Origin: Delphinus delphis
Taxonomy: Eukaryota > Chordata > Mammalia > Artiodactyla > Delphinidae
DNA length: 64,000 nt
Direction of reading: 5' to 3'
Assembly: GCF_949987515.2 (NCBI RefSeq)
Contig: NC_082691.1
Span: 61,015,740 to 61,079,739 of the forward strand
Below the pieces are notes generated by a model. That model was not told the DNA's origin. It did not search any database and saw only the letters and a program-made list of their open reading frames with translations. Shown here one piece after another: positions 52,131 to 62,770 of this stretch. Position 1 is the first letter of the stretch. Each line of letters opens with the position of its first letter. The position numbers were made by a program, and so were the translations under genes.

Positions 52131-52353
52131 CAGGGCTCAGCAAACATTTTCTTTAAAGGGCCAGAGAGGACATGCTGAGGTTCTGCCTGCCATCTGGCCT
52201 CTGTCACAACTACTCAGCTCTGCTGTTTTGACATGAGAACAGCCACAGACAACACGTAAAGAAATGGGCATGGCTGTCTTCCAGTAAAACTTTATCTGTG
52301 AAAGCAGTTGCTGGCTGAATTTGGTCTGCTGGCTGTATTTTGCTGATCTCTGC
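52131..52353 (+). mobile_element. hAT-type non-autonomous DNA transposon, + strand
   Basis: 'gggctcagcaaacattttct', 'ttaaagggccagagaggaca', 'ctgtcacaactactcagctc' and 'ttccagtaaaactttatctg' belong to the same family as 5590-6272, in the opposite orientation. The right terminal repeat has decayed. Confidence 0.75.
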
Positions 52354-53052
52354 CCTCAACCACTTCAGAAAAACAGAGTCTTAAAAATCTCTTTGTTATA
52401 CAGCCTTTCTCAGTAATGTGCTGTGGAGTCCTTCAATCTTCAGACTCAGTAAAATCGAACTTACCTGCATCTGGAGCCCGTGGTGCCTAGCCTCATCTCT
52501 GAGAACAGAAGAAAAGCTTCACCCCATACAGCTCACCAGGAGGGCAGAGGCGGCAGTCTGTGCTGTGTTCCTCTGCTTTCAGAGAAATGTTCAAATCAGT
52601 GCCCACACCAACATAAATAATCTCCTGAGGATCAAGAAGGAGCAGTTAAAAAAAAAAAAAAACGCAATGTACTAATGAATTGACATCCTACAGACCAGAA
52701 AGGGCATTTGCCATTTCAAAAAGAAGATATAGCTTTAGACTGATGTGGCATTGGTGGACATAAAATACTTCAGTAGCCTCCTAGCACAGTTAAATGAGCG
52801 TGTTCCTGCCGTTCCTGCGAGCCGTAGGGGAGACGCTTGTTAATTATGTGGGTGTAGGTCATGCCTATCTGATGACATTTCTCACAGTTTTTCTCTTGCA
52901 TTCTGCCATTGACCTGTAACCCAAGGTTAGAGTTCTTCATGGTGTGGGAGACTGCGTTGCTTCCGTCAGATGAGGGTGTCCCTGTGCTCTTTTGTAGCAG
53001 TTCTGGAGCTCTGTCTCCGCCCGCTTGCCTGCTTTCTCTCTGTCCTTCCGAG

Positions 53053-53081
53053 ACACACACACACGCGCGCGTGCGCGCGCG

Positions 53082-53124
<43 letters not shown>
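53053..53124. repeat. Alternating (CA)n(GC)n(CA)n tract, Z-DNA prone
   Basis: 72 bases alternate purine and pyrimidine without a break. The central ~26 bases (about 53065-53090) are GC/GT dinucleotides with about a dozen CpGs; CA repeats flank it. Confidence 0.95.
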
Positions 53125-53126
<2 letters not shown>

Positions 53127-53254
53127 CACACACATACCCTAAGGCTTAGCTCTTCCGGCGCCATCCTCCCTGTCTCCACTCTGCAAGTATGAGCCATGCT
53201 CTTTCTTTGGTAGATGATTTTGTCCAATTTTTAAGTGTTTTTAAAAGGCACGGG

Positions 53255-53816
53255 TTCCTCAATAAGTTAAACAGAATTACCGTATGACCTAGCAATTCCA
53301 CTCCTGGGTGTATACCCCAAAGAATTGAAAACAGGTGTTCAAACAAGAGTTCATAGACAAATATTCACAGCAGCACTATTCACAGTAGCCAAAAGGTGAC
53401 CACCCAAATGCCCATCAACTAGTAAATGGATAAACAAAATGCGGTGTAGTCATGCAATGGAATATTATTGGACAGTAAGAAGGAATGAAGCAGTGGTATG
53501 TGCTACAACATGGATGAACCTTGCAAACATTAGGCTAAACGAAAGAAGCCAGACATAAAGCCCACATAAGACTCCATTGATATGAAATATCTAAAATAGG
53601 CAAATTCAAAGACACAGAAAGTGAATTTAGCAGTTGCTAAGGGCAGGGGAGTATGGAGAATGGGGAGTGACTGCTAATGAGTCCTCTTGGGCTGATGAAA
53701 ATGTTCTGCAACTAGATAGTGGTGATGGTTACACAACAACGGGAATGTACGAAGTGTCATTAATGGTAAATTGTATATTATATGTACTTTACCACAATGA
53801 AAAGAAAGTGAAAAAA
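53255..53816 (+). mobile_element. Old L1M 3' end, + strand
   Basis: 'tgacctagcaattccactcc', 'agcagcactattcacagtag', 'caaatgcccatcaactagta' and 'ggtgatggttacacaacaac' are the L1 ORF2 end and 3' UTR, closely parallel to the element at 192-755. Confidence 0.88.
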
Positions 53817-54169
53817 CCCTATCACTGAGAATCTTTGGGAAACATGCGTAGCTCACAAATATTCATTAACACAATGATGGTAGAAAGAGTGAAGTCATCC
53901 TCATATGGACAGATATTTATTGAGGCCCTCAGCTCTGGAGAGATTTAGATAAATGATCCCCCTGACTTACCCTTCAGAGATTCACACGTTGGTGAAGGAA
54001 GGGAGGAGAGAAAGACACCCGAACATAACATTTCAGTCTGGTGTTCCCAGCAAAACCATCCTCGTCACGATCAGTTCAGTGGGAAAGTGGGTGATTAAAA
54101 ATTTGACCGTTTTCATCCCAACTCCTTTTTTCTTTACTTTTAATTGTGGTTAAAAAAGAACATAACGTG

Positions 54170-54534
54170 GGGACTTCCCTGGTGGTACAGTGGTTAAGAA
54201 TCCGCCTGCCAATGCAGGGGACACAGGTTTGAGCCCTGGTCCGGGAAGATCCCACATGCTGCAGAGCAACTAAGCCCGTGTGCCACAACTACTGAGCCTG
54301 GGCTCTAGAGCCCACGAGCCACAACTACTGAAGCCCCGTGCACCCTAGGGCCTGCGAGCCACAACTACTGAGCCCATGTGCCACAACTATTGAAGCCCGT
54401 GCGCCTAGAGCCGGTGCTCTGCAACAAGAGAAGCCACTGCAATGAGAAGCCCGCGCACCGCAGTGAAGAATAGCTCCCACTCACCACAACTAGAGAAAAC
54501 CCGCACGCAGCAACAAAGACCCAATGCAGCCAAA
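54170..54534 (+). mobile_element. CHR-type SINE, long form, + strand
   Basis: GGGGACTTCCCTGGTGGTAC to 'cccaatgcagcc' plus an A-rich tail that has become (TA)n. Flanks 'acataacgtgg' and 'aaataacatga' are its likely target-site duplication, lying within the L1M. Confidence 0.95.
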
Positions 54535-54537
54535 AAA

Positions 54538-54570
54538 TATATATATATTATATATATATATACACACACA
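54538..54570. repeat. (TA)n(CA)n microsatellite at a SINE tail
   Basis: About 25 bases of TA followed by CA, grown from the SINE poly(A) tail. Confidence 0.9.
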
Positions 54571-54826
54571 AATAACATGAAACTGACCATCCTAACCATT
54601 TTTATGTGTACAGTTCAGTAGTGTGAAATGCATTTACATTGTTGTGCAACCAATTTCCAGAACTCTTTTCATCTCACAAAATTGAAACTCTGTACCCATT
54701 AAACAACTCCCCATTCTCCCCTCCCCCAACCCCCTGGTAACCACTGTTCTAGTTTCTAGCTCTGTGGCTCTATGAGTTTGACTACTCTTGGTATATAACT
54801 AGAATTGTGCTATACTTGACTTTTTT

Positions 54827-55186
54827 TTAAATTTTTTAAAAAAATTTATTTATATTTATTTATTTTTGGCTGTGTTGGGTCTTCGTTACAGCACGCGGGC
54901 TTTCTCTAGTTGCGGCGAGCGGGGACTACTCTTTGTTGAGGTGCGCAGACTTCTCATTGCGGTGGCTTCTCGTTTCGAAGCACGGGCTCTAGGCACGTGG
55001 GCTTCAGCAGTTGTGGCACGTGGGTTCAGTAGTTGTGGCTCTCAGGCTCTAGAGCGCAGGCTCAGTAGTTGTGGCGCATGGGCTTAGTTGCTCCGCGGCA
55101 TGTGGGATCTTCCTGGACCAGGGCTTGAACCCGTGTCCCCTGCATTGGCAGATGGATTCTTAACCACTGTACCACCAGGGAAGCCC
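54827..55186 (-). mobile_element. CHR-type SINE, long form, - strand
   Basis: T/A-rich tail complement, long-form body, ending CCACCAGGGAAGCCC. The target-site duplication TACTTGACTTTTT is at 54813-54825 and 55187-55199. Confidence 0.96.
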
Positions 55187-55671
55187 TACTTGACTTTTTG
55201 AGACTGGCTTATTTCACTTAGCATAATGTCCTCAAGGTTCATCCATGTTGTAGCGTATGTCACAATTTCCTTCCTTTTTAAGGCTGAATAATATTCCGTT
55301 GTATGTATTTACCACATTTTGTTTATCTATTCATCCATCAATAGACACTTGGGTTGCTTCCATCTTTTGGCTGTTGTGAACAATGCTGCTATGTACATGA
55401 GTGTACCAATAACTGTTTGAGACCCTGCTTTCAATTCTTTTGTGTATACACCCAGAAGTGGAATTACTGGATGATATGGTAATTCTATTTTTAATTTTTT
55501 GAGGAACCACCATACTGTTTTCCATTTTACATTCCTACCACCAGTACACAAGTGTTCCAGTTTCTCCACATCCTCTCCAACCCTTGTTATTTTCTGGTCT
55601 TGGTGCTTTGTTTTGTCTGTAGCCATCTTGATGGGTGTGAAGTGGTATCTCATTGTGGCCCAACTCCTTTT

Positions 55672-55955
55672 CTAAAATAGAGTTACTTTACACTTATAGC
55701 AAAACTGGCTACCATTACTTCCATTAGCAGAGAAACTTCTCCACCAGGCAGTGCAGTAACTTTAACAGTACAGGGTGGTTCACATCATAAAATCAAAGGA
55801 TTAGATGTCCCCAGACTGAAAGAATCAGAAGACAAAGCCGGTGCCAGAGTCTTTCGCCTTTGTGGCGGGAGGGCAGTTGAGCAGTAAGGATCTCTGTCCT
55901 GGCTTACTTATCTTAGCCACGTCTGATTATTACTGGGGACCACAGCCCTCCATAA
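55672..55955 (+). repeat. Unclassified ~285-bp repeat, copy 1
   Basis: It starts 'taaaatagagttactttaca' and runs to 'ccacgtctgattattactgg' and a little beyond. Copy 2 is at 57010-57285 in the same orientation. I find no terminal inverted repeats, poly(A) tail or known family wording. Confidence 0.75.
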
Positions 55956-56064
55956 GCTATCTTCCAGCATCCCACTCTCTTACCACCTCCTGTCTTTCCA
56001 GGTTACTCCTTTATTCCTCTGAACCTGCAAAGATACTGTAATATCTATAAGTAATATCTCCCTT

Positions 56065-56179
56065 GGGAATTCCCTGGTGGTCCAGTGGTTAGGACTCTGC
56101 ACTTTCACTGCCAAGGGTGCAGGTTCAATACCAGGTCGGAGAACTAAGATCCTGCAAACCACATGGCACGGCCAAAAAA
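56065..56179 (+). mobile_element. Older tRNA-Glu-type SINE (CHR-1-like), + strand
   Basis: 'gggaattccctggtggtcca', 'gttaggactctgcactttca' and 'gagaactaagatcctgcaaa' resemble the shorter, older relative of the CHR SINEs that is shared with ruminants. The tail is AAAAAATTTTTTTT. Confidence 0.85.
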
Positions 56180-56494
56180 TTTTTTTTTAATCTTACCAGG
56201 TATTTATATATATATAAAAAAATCTCCCTTGACCTCCCCTGGGCCATTTCTCTGCTCTTCTTACAGGCAACACCATCTCCTCTCCCCGTCCTCTCAGGCC
56301 TTCTCCCTTCACGCCATAGACGGAGCCCTTGGCAAGGCTACCAGTGGACCCGAACGTGGCCAAATCCAGGGGTCAGAGGTGTCAGCTGCAGTCCATCACA
56401 CCCTCCTCCTGAAGCGCTTCTTTGCTTAGATTTTCTGGCTGCCCCCTTTCTCCCCTCTCCTCCCACTGCAAGCCCACTGCTCCTCCATTTTTTG

Positions 56495-57550
56495 TCATAC
56501 CAAAAACCTTAGAATCGTATTTGGCTTCTTTTTTTCTCTTCTGCTCCCACATCCAATTTCCCAGTAAATTCTGGGACCTCCCCCTTGGAAATGCATCCCC
56601 AATCTGATCACGTGTCCTCTGTCACTCACCCCTGGCTGAAGCCACTGTCGTTTCTCACCTGGATGCTGCAAGCACCTACTAACCGGTGTCCCTGCTCCAC
56701 ACGGCAGCCCGAAGTGATTCCTCTAAAGCCCAGTCACGCTGCCCCTGCTTACAATCCTCCAGTGAATTCCCATCTCCCTCCAAGTCAATCAGAAATTCCC
56801 GTCATGGCTTCTAAGACCCACATGAACTACCCATTGCCGCCACTCTCCCCATCGTCACTTCCCTCCAACAGCATGGACCACCTACAATGTGTAGAACGCT
56901 CCAAGCACACCCCCCCATCTCTGGGCTCTTTGCACTTGCCCTTCCTTCTATGGGCCACTTTCCTCAGGTATCCGCGAGACTTACCCCCTGCCTCCTTTAG
57001 GTCTTTTATTAAAATAGAGTTACTTTATACCTGTAGCACAACTAGCTACCATTATTCCCATTAGCAGAGAAACTTCTCCACCAAGCACTGCAGTAATGTT
57101 AACAGCTCTTGGTGGTTCATGCAGCAACGTTAACAGCTCTTGGATGTCCCAAGACTGAGAGAATCAGAAGACAACGCCAGGGTGTGTCTTTCGCCCTTGT
57201 GGAGGGCAGTTAGGCAGTAAGGACCTCTGCCCTGGTGCACTTACCTTAGCCACGCCTGATTATTACCGGTGACTACACCCCTGCTTATGGCCTTCCCTGA
57301 TGACCACTACAGATAAAATAACAGCACTTCCTGTCCTATCACTTGTGCTCTCTTTATGCTGCCTTATCGTTTCTTCAAGGCATCTATCACCTCCTGACAT
57401 GTTATATATTTACCTGTCTTCCCCAGTACAGTATAAGGCCCTGGAGGGCAGAGACGGCATCCATTTTTATTCACTGGTCTACCATCAGCTCCTGGCCTGA
57501 GGCCAGGCACACAGACACTCAGTAACCACTTGTTGAATTAATAATTAACA
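56495..57550 (+). mobile_element. L2 LINE 3' region, + strand, split by the unclassified repeat
   Basis: 'tgctcccacatccaatttcc', 'gggctctttgcacttgccct' and 'ctgcctcctttaggtctttt' precede, and 'ggccttccctgatgaccact', 'ggccctggagggcagagacg' and 'cagtaaccacttgttgaatt' follow the insertion at about 57010-57285. Confidence 0.85.
57010..57285 (+). repeat. Unclassified ~285-bp repeat, copy 2
   Basis: Similar to 55672-55955 from 'taaaatagagttactttata' to 'ccacgcctgattattaccgg'. By eye about nine bases in ten agree over the first 90. A short stretch 'gttaacagctcttgg' is doubled only in this copy. It sits inside an L2. Confidence 0.75.
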
Positions 57551-57579
57551 ATATCCACACATATCTACATTGCTAAACC

Positions 57580-57990
57580 ATTTACAGAAGAAATTTGAAA
57601 ACAGCACAAATATCCAACAATAAATAAGTTAATTAGTGCAGAGCCACAGGATGGAATGTTCTGCATCCGTTATAATAGCGCTGTTGAATATTTAGTGACA
57701 TGGGAAAATGCCAATGCTCCCATGAGAAAACAAAACAAAAAAACCTGGCATACTAAAATTACATTAAATAAAACCTAAATTTAATTTTAAAAAGAAAATA
57801 TTTCATGAATTTATATGGAGAGGGAAAAGTGGACCAAATAAAGGAAAGAGAGAAGAGGCTAGAAATATATCCAGTACAGTGTTAAGAGTGGTTAGCCCTC
57901 AATGGTGGAATGCTGGGTGATTTTTATTTTCCTTATGCTTCACTATTTTGTCCAAGTGTTCTATAATAAATATATATTACTTTTAATAAG
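57580..57990 (+). mobile_element. Old L1M 3' end, + strand
   Basis: 'acaaatatccaacaataaat', 'ccacaggatggaatgttctg' and 'ttactttt' near an A-rich end fit an old L1 3' region. Confidence 0.55.
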
Positions 57991-58319
57991 CATTAAAACT
58001 AATTTTAAAATTCCAAATTATTGACAGACTATGATTAGCCCACCCCTGGTCTGAGTGCCCCGAGGTGTGTAGGGTGACAATGTAAGTTCTCTACGAGGGG
58101 GACGTGGATCCCTCAGGCCAACGTCAACTATGGCAGTGACAGCAAGGAAGGAGAGGAAAGGCCAGATAAGCAATTTCTGAGGCGTAGCTCTGGCAGATAC
58201 TAGAATTATCATTTCCAATGAAACCTGTCATTTCCTTTAGTTAGAGACCATGAGAGGCTTCCAGCATTAGAACAGGGAAGGCCCTATGAGGTTTTCCAGC
58301 CCAGCTCCTTCAGGTCAGA

Positions 58320-58410
58320 CTGAAATAACCGAGGCAGAAGTAGGGTGATCTGCCTCTGGTCACAGCTGGTGGCAAAGCCGGGGCTTGAGGTGAGGTTCTT
58401 TGTTCCATGT
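58320..58410 (-). mobile_element. Possible MIR fragment, - strand
   Basis: 'ctggtcacagctggtggcaa' and 'agccggggcttgaggtgagg' resemble the complement of the MIR core. Confidence 0.45.
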
Positions 58411-58442
58411 CACCTAAGAGAACCCCAGGCTTGTTCTTTTTT

Positions 58443-60801
58443 TTTTTTATTTTGTTTTTATTTTTGTTTCAGATCCATGAACTTTATTTATTTATTTTTT
58501 TACATCTTTATTCGAGTATAATTGCTTTACAATGGTGTGTTAGTTTCTGCTTTATAACAAAGTGAATCAGTTACACATATACATATGTTCCCATATCTCT
58601 TCCCTCTTGCGTCTCCCTCCCTCCCACCCTCCCTATCCCACCCCTCTAGGTGGTCACAAAGCACTGAGCTGATCTCCCTGTGCTATGCAGCTGCTTCCCA
58701 CTACCTATCTATTTTACATTTGGTAGTGTATATATGTCCATGCCACTCTCTCGCTTTGTCACAGCTTACCCTTCATCCTCCCCATATCCTCAAGTCCATT
58801 CTCTAGTAGGTCTGTGTCTTTATTCCTGTCTTACCCCTAGGTTCTTCATGACATTTTTTTCCCCTTAAATTCCATATATATATGTTAGCATACGGTATTT
58901 GTCTATCTCTTTCTGACTTACTTCACTCTGTATGACAGACTCTAGGTCCATCCACCTCATTACAAATAGCTCAATTTCATTTCCTTTTATGGCTGAGTAA
59001 TATTCCATTGTATATATGTGCCACATCCTCTTTATCCATTCATCCGATGATGGACACTTAGGTTGTTTCCATCTCCAGGCTATTTTAAATAGAGCTGCAG
59101 TGAACATTTTGGTACATGACTCTTTTTGAATTATGGTTTTCTCAGGGTATATGCCCAGTAGTGGGATTGCTGGGTCATATGGTAGTTCTATTTGTAGTTT
59201 TTTAAGGAACCTCCATACTGTTCTCCATAGTGGCTGTACCAATTCACATTCCCACCAGCAGTGCAAGAGTGTTCCCTTTTCTCCACACCCTCTCCAGCAT
59301 TTATTGTTTCTAGATTTTTCGATGATGGCCATTCTGACTGGTGTGAGATGGTATCTCATTGTAGTTTTGATTTGCATTTCTCTAATGATTAATGATGTTG
59401 AGCATTCTTTCATGTGTTTGTTGGCACTCTGTATATCTTCTTTGGAGAAATACCTATTTAGGTCTTCTGTCCATTTTTGGATTGGGTTGTTTGTTTTTTT
59501 GTTATTGAGCTGCATGAGCTGCTTGTAAATTTTGGAGATTAATCCTTTGTCACTTGCTTCATTTGCAAATATTTTCTCCCATTCTGAGGGTTGTCTTTTG
59601 GTCTTGTTTATGGTTTCCTTTGCTGTGCAAAAGCTTTGAAGTTTCATTAGGTCCCATTTGTTTATTTTTGTTTTTATTTCCATTTCTCTAGGAGGTGGGT
59701 CAAGAAGGATCTTGCTGTGATTTATGTCATAGAGTGTTCTGCCTATGTTTTCCTTTAAGAGTTTGATAGTTTCTGGCCTTACATTTAGGTCTTTAATCCA
59801 TTTTGAGCTGATTTTTGTGTATGGTGTTAGAGAGTGATCTAATCTCATACTTTTACATGTACCTGTCCAGTTTTCCCAGCACCACTTATTGAAGAGGCTG
59901 TCCTTTCTCCACTGTACATTCCTGCCTCCTTTATCAAAGATAAGGTGACCAGGGCTTCCCTGGTGGCGCAGTGGTTGAGGATCCGCCTGGTGATGCAGGG
60001 GACACGGGTTCGTGCCCCGGTCTGGGAGGATCCCACGTGCTGCGGAGCGGCTGGGCCCGTGAGCCATGGCCGCTGAGCCTGCGCATCCGGAGCCTGTGCT
60101 CCACAATGGGAGAGGCCACAGCAGTGAGAGGCCCGCGTACCCCCAAAAAAAAAAGAAAAGATAAGGTGACCATATGTGCATGGGTTTATCTCTGGGCTTT
60201 CTATCCTGTCCCATTGATCTATCTTTCTGTTTTTGTGCCAGTACCATACTGTCTTGATTGCTGTAGCTTTGTAGTATAACCTGAAGTCAGGGAGCCTGAT
60301 TCCTCCAGCTCCGTTTTTTGTTCTCAAGATTGCTTTGGCTATTCAGGGTCTTTTGTGTTTCCATACAAATTGTGAAATTTTTTGTTCTAGTTCTGTGAAA
60401 AATGCCAGTGGTAGTTTGATAGGGATTGCATTGAATCTGTAGATTGCTTTGGGTAGTAGTGTCATTTTCACAATGTTGATTCTTCCAATCCAAGAACATG
60501 GTGTATCTCTCCATCTATTTGTATCATCTTTAATTTCTTTCATCAGTGTCTTATAATTTTCTGCATAGAGGTCTTTTGTCTCCTTAGGTAGGTTTATTCC
60601 TAGATATTTTATTCTTTTTGTTGCAATGGTAGATGGGAGTGTTTTCTTGATTTCACTTTCAGATTTTTCATCATTAGTGTATAGGAATGCCAGAGATTTT
60701 CTGTGCATTAATTTTGTATCCTGCTACTTTACCAAATTCATTGATTAGCTCTAGTAGTTTTCTCGTAGCATCTTTAGGATTCTCTATGTATAGTATCATG
60801 T
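58443..60801 (-). mobile_element. L1 with partial ORF2, ~2.1 kb plus nested SINE, - strand
   Basis: Poly(T) at 58438-58450 marks the 3' tail on this strand. The 3' UTR and the C-terminal half of L1 ORF2 follow, read on the - strand (words such as [18 protein letters not shown] and [16 protein letters not shown]). The element stops at about 60801, so it is 5'-truncated and lacks the endonuclease and most of the reverse transcriptase. About 300 codons of ORF2 remain open without a stop, making this the best-preserved L1 here. A CHR SINE at 59952 splits it. It cannot retrotranspose. Confidence 0.93.
59952..60158 (+). mobile_element. CHR-type SINE, short form, + strand, inside L1
   Basis: GGGCTTCCCTGGTGGCGCAG to GCGTACCCCC plus an A-rich tail. 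The target-site duplication AAAGATAAGGTGACCA is at about 59936-59951 and 60157-60172. In the opposite reading the L1 residues GHLIF appear on both sides of the insertion. Confidence 0.96.
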
Positions 60802-62555
60802 TGGCTGCCCAAAATACTGGAACAGCATAGAACCAATCCAAGGGTGTGTTCCATGCCTTCTTGAGTGAGGAGTCTCCATGTAGAGGCCTAGGAAGACCCC
60901 ACTACATGCCCTAGGCTCACTTGAGAGGAAAGGATGAACTTGACATTAGAAAGGGAGCTACCAACAGAACTCAGTGGCTCTGTATTGAAAAGGGAAAATG
61001 ATGATTCCATGTTCCTTTTTAAAGGTCAAATCAACATCTTTCTGGATAAATATATTTTTTAGCAGAATCTTTTTATTATTTTTAAAAGATATAAAAACAA
61101 CTACTCCCATCAGTAGCAATACAAGGTTTAACATTTTAACCAGATTTTCTCAGGCCTTTTTCAGATACCTTTAGTAGCTAATTATTTTGTCCACCCCTTC
61201 TGTAAACAATCATCACACAACATACAGAACCCTGGGGAAGACTGCTAAGGGCACCCTCACTCTGGCTCAGCCCATGTATTCATCCCCGCCCTGAAATCCG
61301 CACTGAAATCACCTAGTAACAACATTCTCCTCTGTTTTTCAACCGTTTCCTGTCTGTTGCACTGCTTTGGGGATGGGAAGGGAAACAGAAATTACCGTTC
61401 CACTTAATGTCTGTGTCATACAGTTAGCGTTGCCAGTGAAATGTTCCCAGTCACAGAGAATTGTGCTTTTGATTCCTTCTAACCATCTGCCGTTCTTGTC
61501 GTGGTCTGGCCAACATTCCTTCTCTGCACGTGAGGCCAGTGTATGCAGCATCCCATTTGTTTCAGATACACAGCTTGGTTCTCTGCACCATACCTACTAC
61601 TCTCCACCTTATGCCATGTGGACCCTACCTTACAGAGAGACCGAGTTGGCCCAGAGATGACGGTTAGATGTGCTTCTCTTAGGAGTCCACTTTCTCCTCA
61701 CCCAGCCCCTGGAATTGTACTCCAAGACTGGGAGGGGTCCTGGGAGACCCAGCTTTGATGGCCAACCAAGTTTGTAAATCCTTTCTGGGTGTTTTCCAAG
61801 CCCTGCAGTATTCAGCCTCTTGTTGGTTGGCTACAGAACGGATTTTTTTTTTTTTCTTTTTTGACCTGAAAATATATCTCTGTCTGAGAAAAGGTACAAG
61901 CCTGGCTTGGTTTACAAGTGACAAAAAATAAAGTTGGAAACCAGCGTGGCCCTCAGGCCTCTGCTCCTCCAGCCCAAGCACAGACTTTCTTCTTTAAGCC
62001 CCACAGTTTAGCGAAGTCTTTCCTATCCGGCTGCTCTGTAGCCAGCAGCTTCTGCAACACAGCGTGTTGATAACTGGGGGAAGAGGCACCATCTGGTTAC
62101 TAGGGGGCAGCAGCAGCGGTCCCTTGGGCTGCTCTGCATGCAATAGACGCGTGTGACTGGATAGAGATGGGAAAGAGATTTCTTACTGTGCGCTGTGGTA
62201 CCAAAAGTTTGAAAACCACCATTTTAGCGAATCTGAAATACTCTTCTGTGGGCAAACAGCCCATGTGAAGGACTGTTTCAAGCAGAAGGGCTCTACAGTT
62301 TAATTCTAAGAGAGTCTAGTGGCATCTCGTAAGGGAAAACCCCCCAAGGAGATATTTGGATTAAAAACATCCTGGGTAACCCTGGCAACTCTCAGCCACA
62401 CATTCTAGCAGCAGTGAAATTTCTTTTACAACAAGGTGCAGAGTTTTCCTTTCTGTTTTAAGAAGAAATTGATTCTCCTTAGCTCTGTTGTTTCCAGTCG
62501 TATTTATGAAAACTAGTGGGCACTGCTTACCTATGGAGAAGCCTGTTTCGTTGCC
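60802..62555. other. WIPF3: Intronic sequence without recognised features
   Basis: No coding frame with splice sites was found. A T-rich run lies at 61840-61862; short frames on both strands have no family resemblance. Confidence 0.5.
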
Positions 62556-62557
62556 CA

Positions 62558-62770
62558 GTCGTTCTCCAAGTGGGGGATTTTGCCCCCCAGGGGATATTCA
62601 GCACTGTCTGGAGACCTTTTTTGTTGATACAAATGGTCTGGGGCATGTGCTAGTGGCGTCTAGTGGGTAAAGACCAGGGATGCTGTGAAACTGCTTACAG
62701 CACACAGGCAACACCCAACAAAGAATTTTCCAGCCCCAAATGTCAGTAGAGCCAAGTTAAGAAACCCTGG
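62558..62770 (+). mobile_element. MER5A-type hAT-Charlie element, + strand
   Basis: 'attttgccccccaggggata', 'cactgtctggagaccttttt', 'ggcgtctagtgggtaaagac' and 'aagttaagaaaccctgg' match the MER5A consensus end to end. Confidence 0.88.

Larger units (their letters stand above)
54132..55658 (-). mobile_element. L1M 3' end with two nested SINEs, - strand
   Basis: Complementary L1M wording ('accatcctaaccatttttat', 'gtaaccactgttctagtttc', 'aggttcatccatgttgtagc', 'gggtgtgaagtggtatctca') is interrupted at 54170-54534 and 54827-55186 by CHR SINEs. The target-site duplication CCCAACTCCTTTT lies at 54117-54129 and 55659-55671, so the whole block is one L1 insertion. Confidence 0.88.

Noticed and set aside
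52770..53227. Frames with long runs of Cys-Val or Arg-Ala
   Set aside because: Translation of the CA/GC microsatellite; no start, splice or family support.
58865..60247. 460-codon - strand frame as a gene
   Set aside because: It is L1 ORF2 C-terminal sequence fused to an antisense CHR SINE; 5'-truncated and without a proper start.
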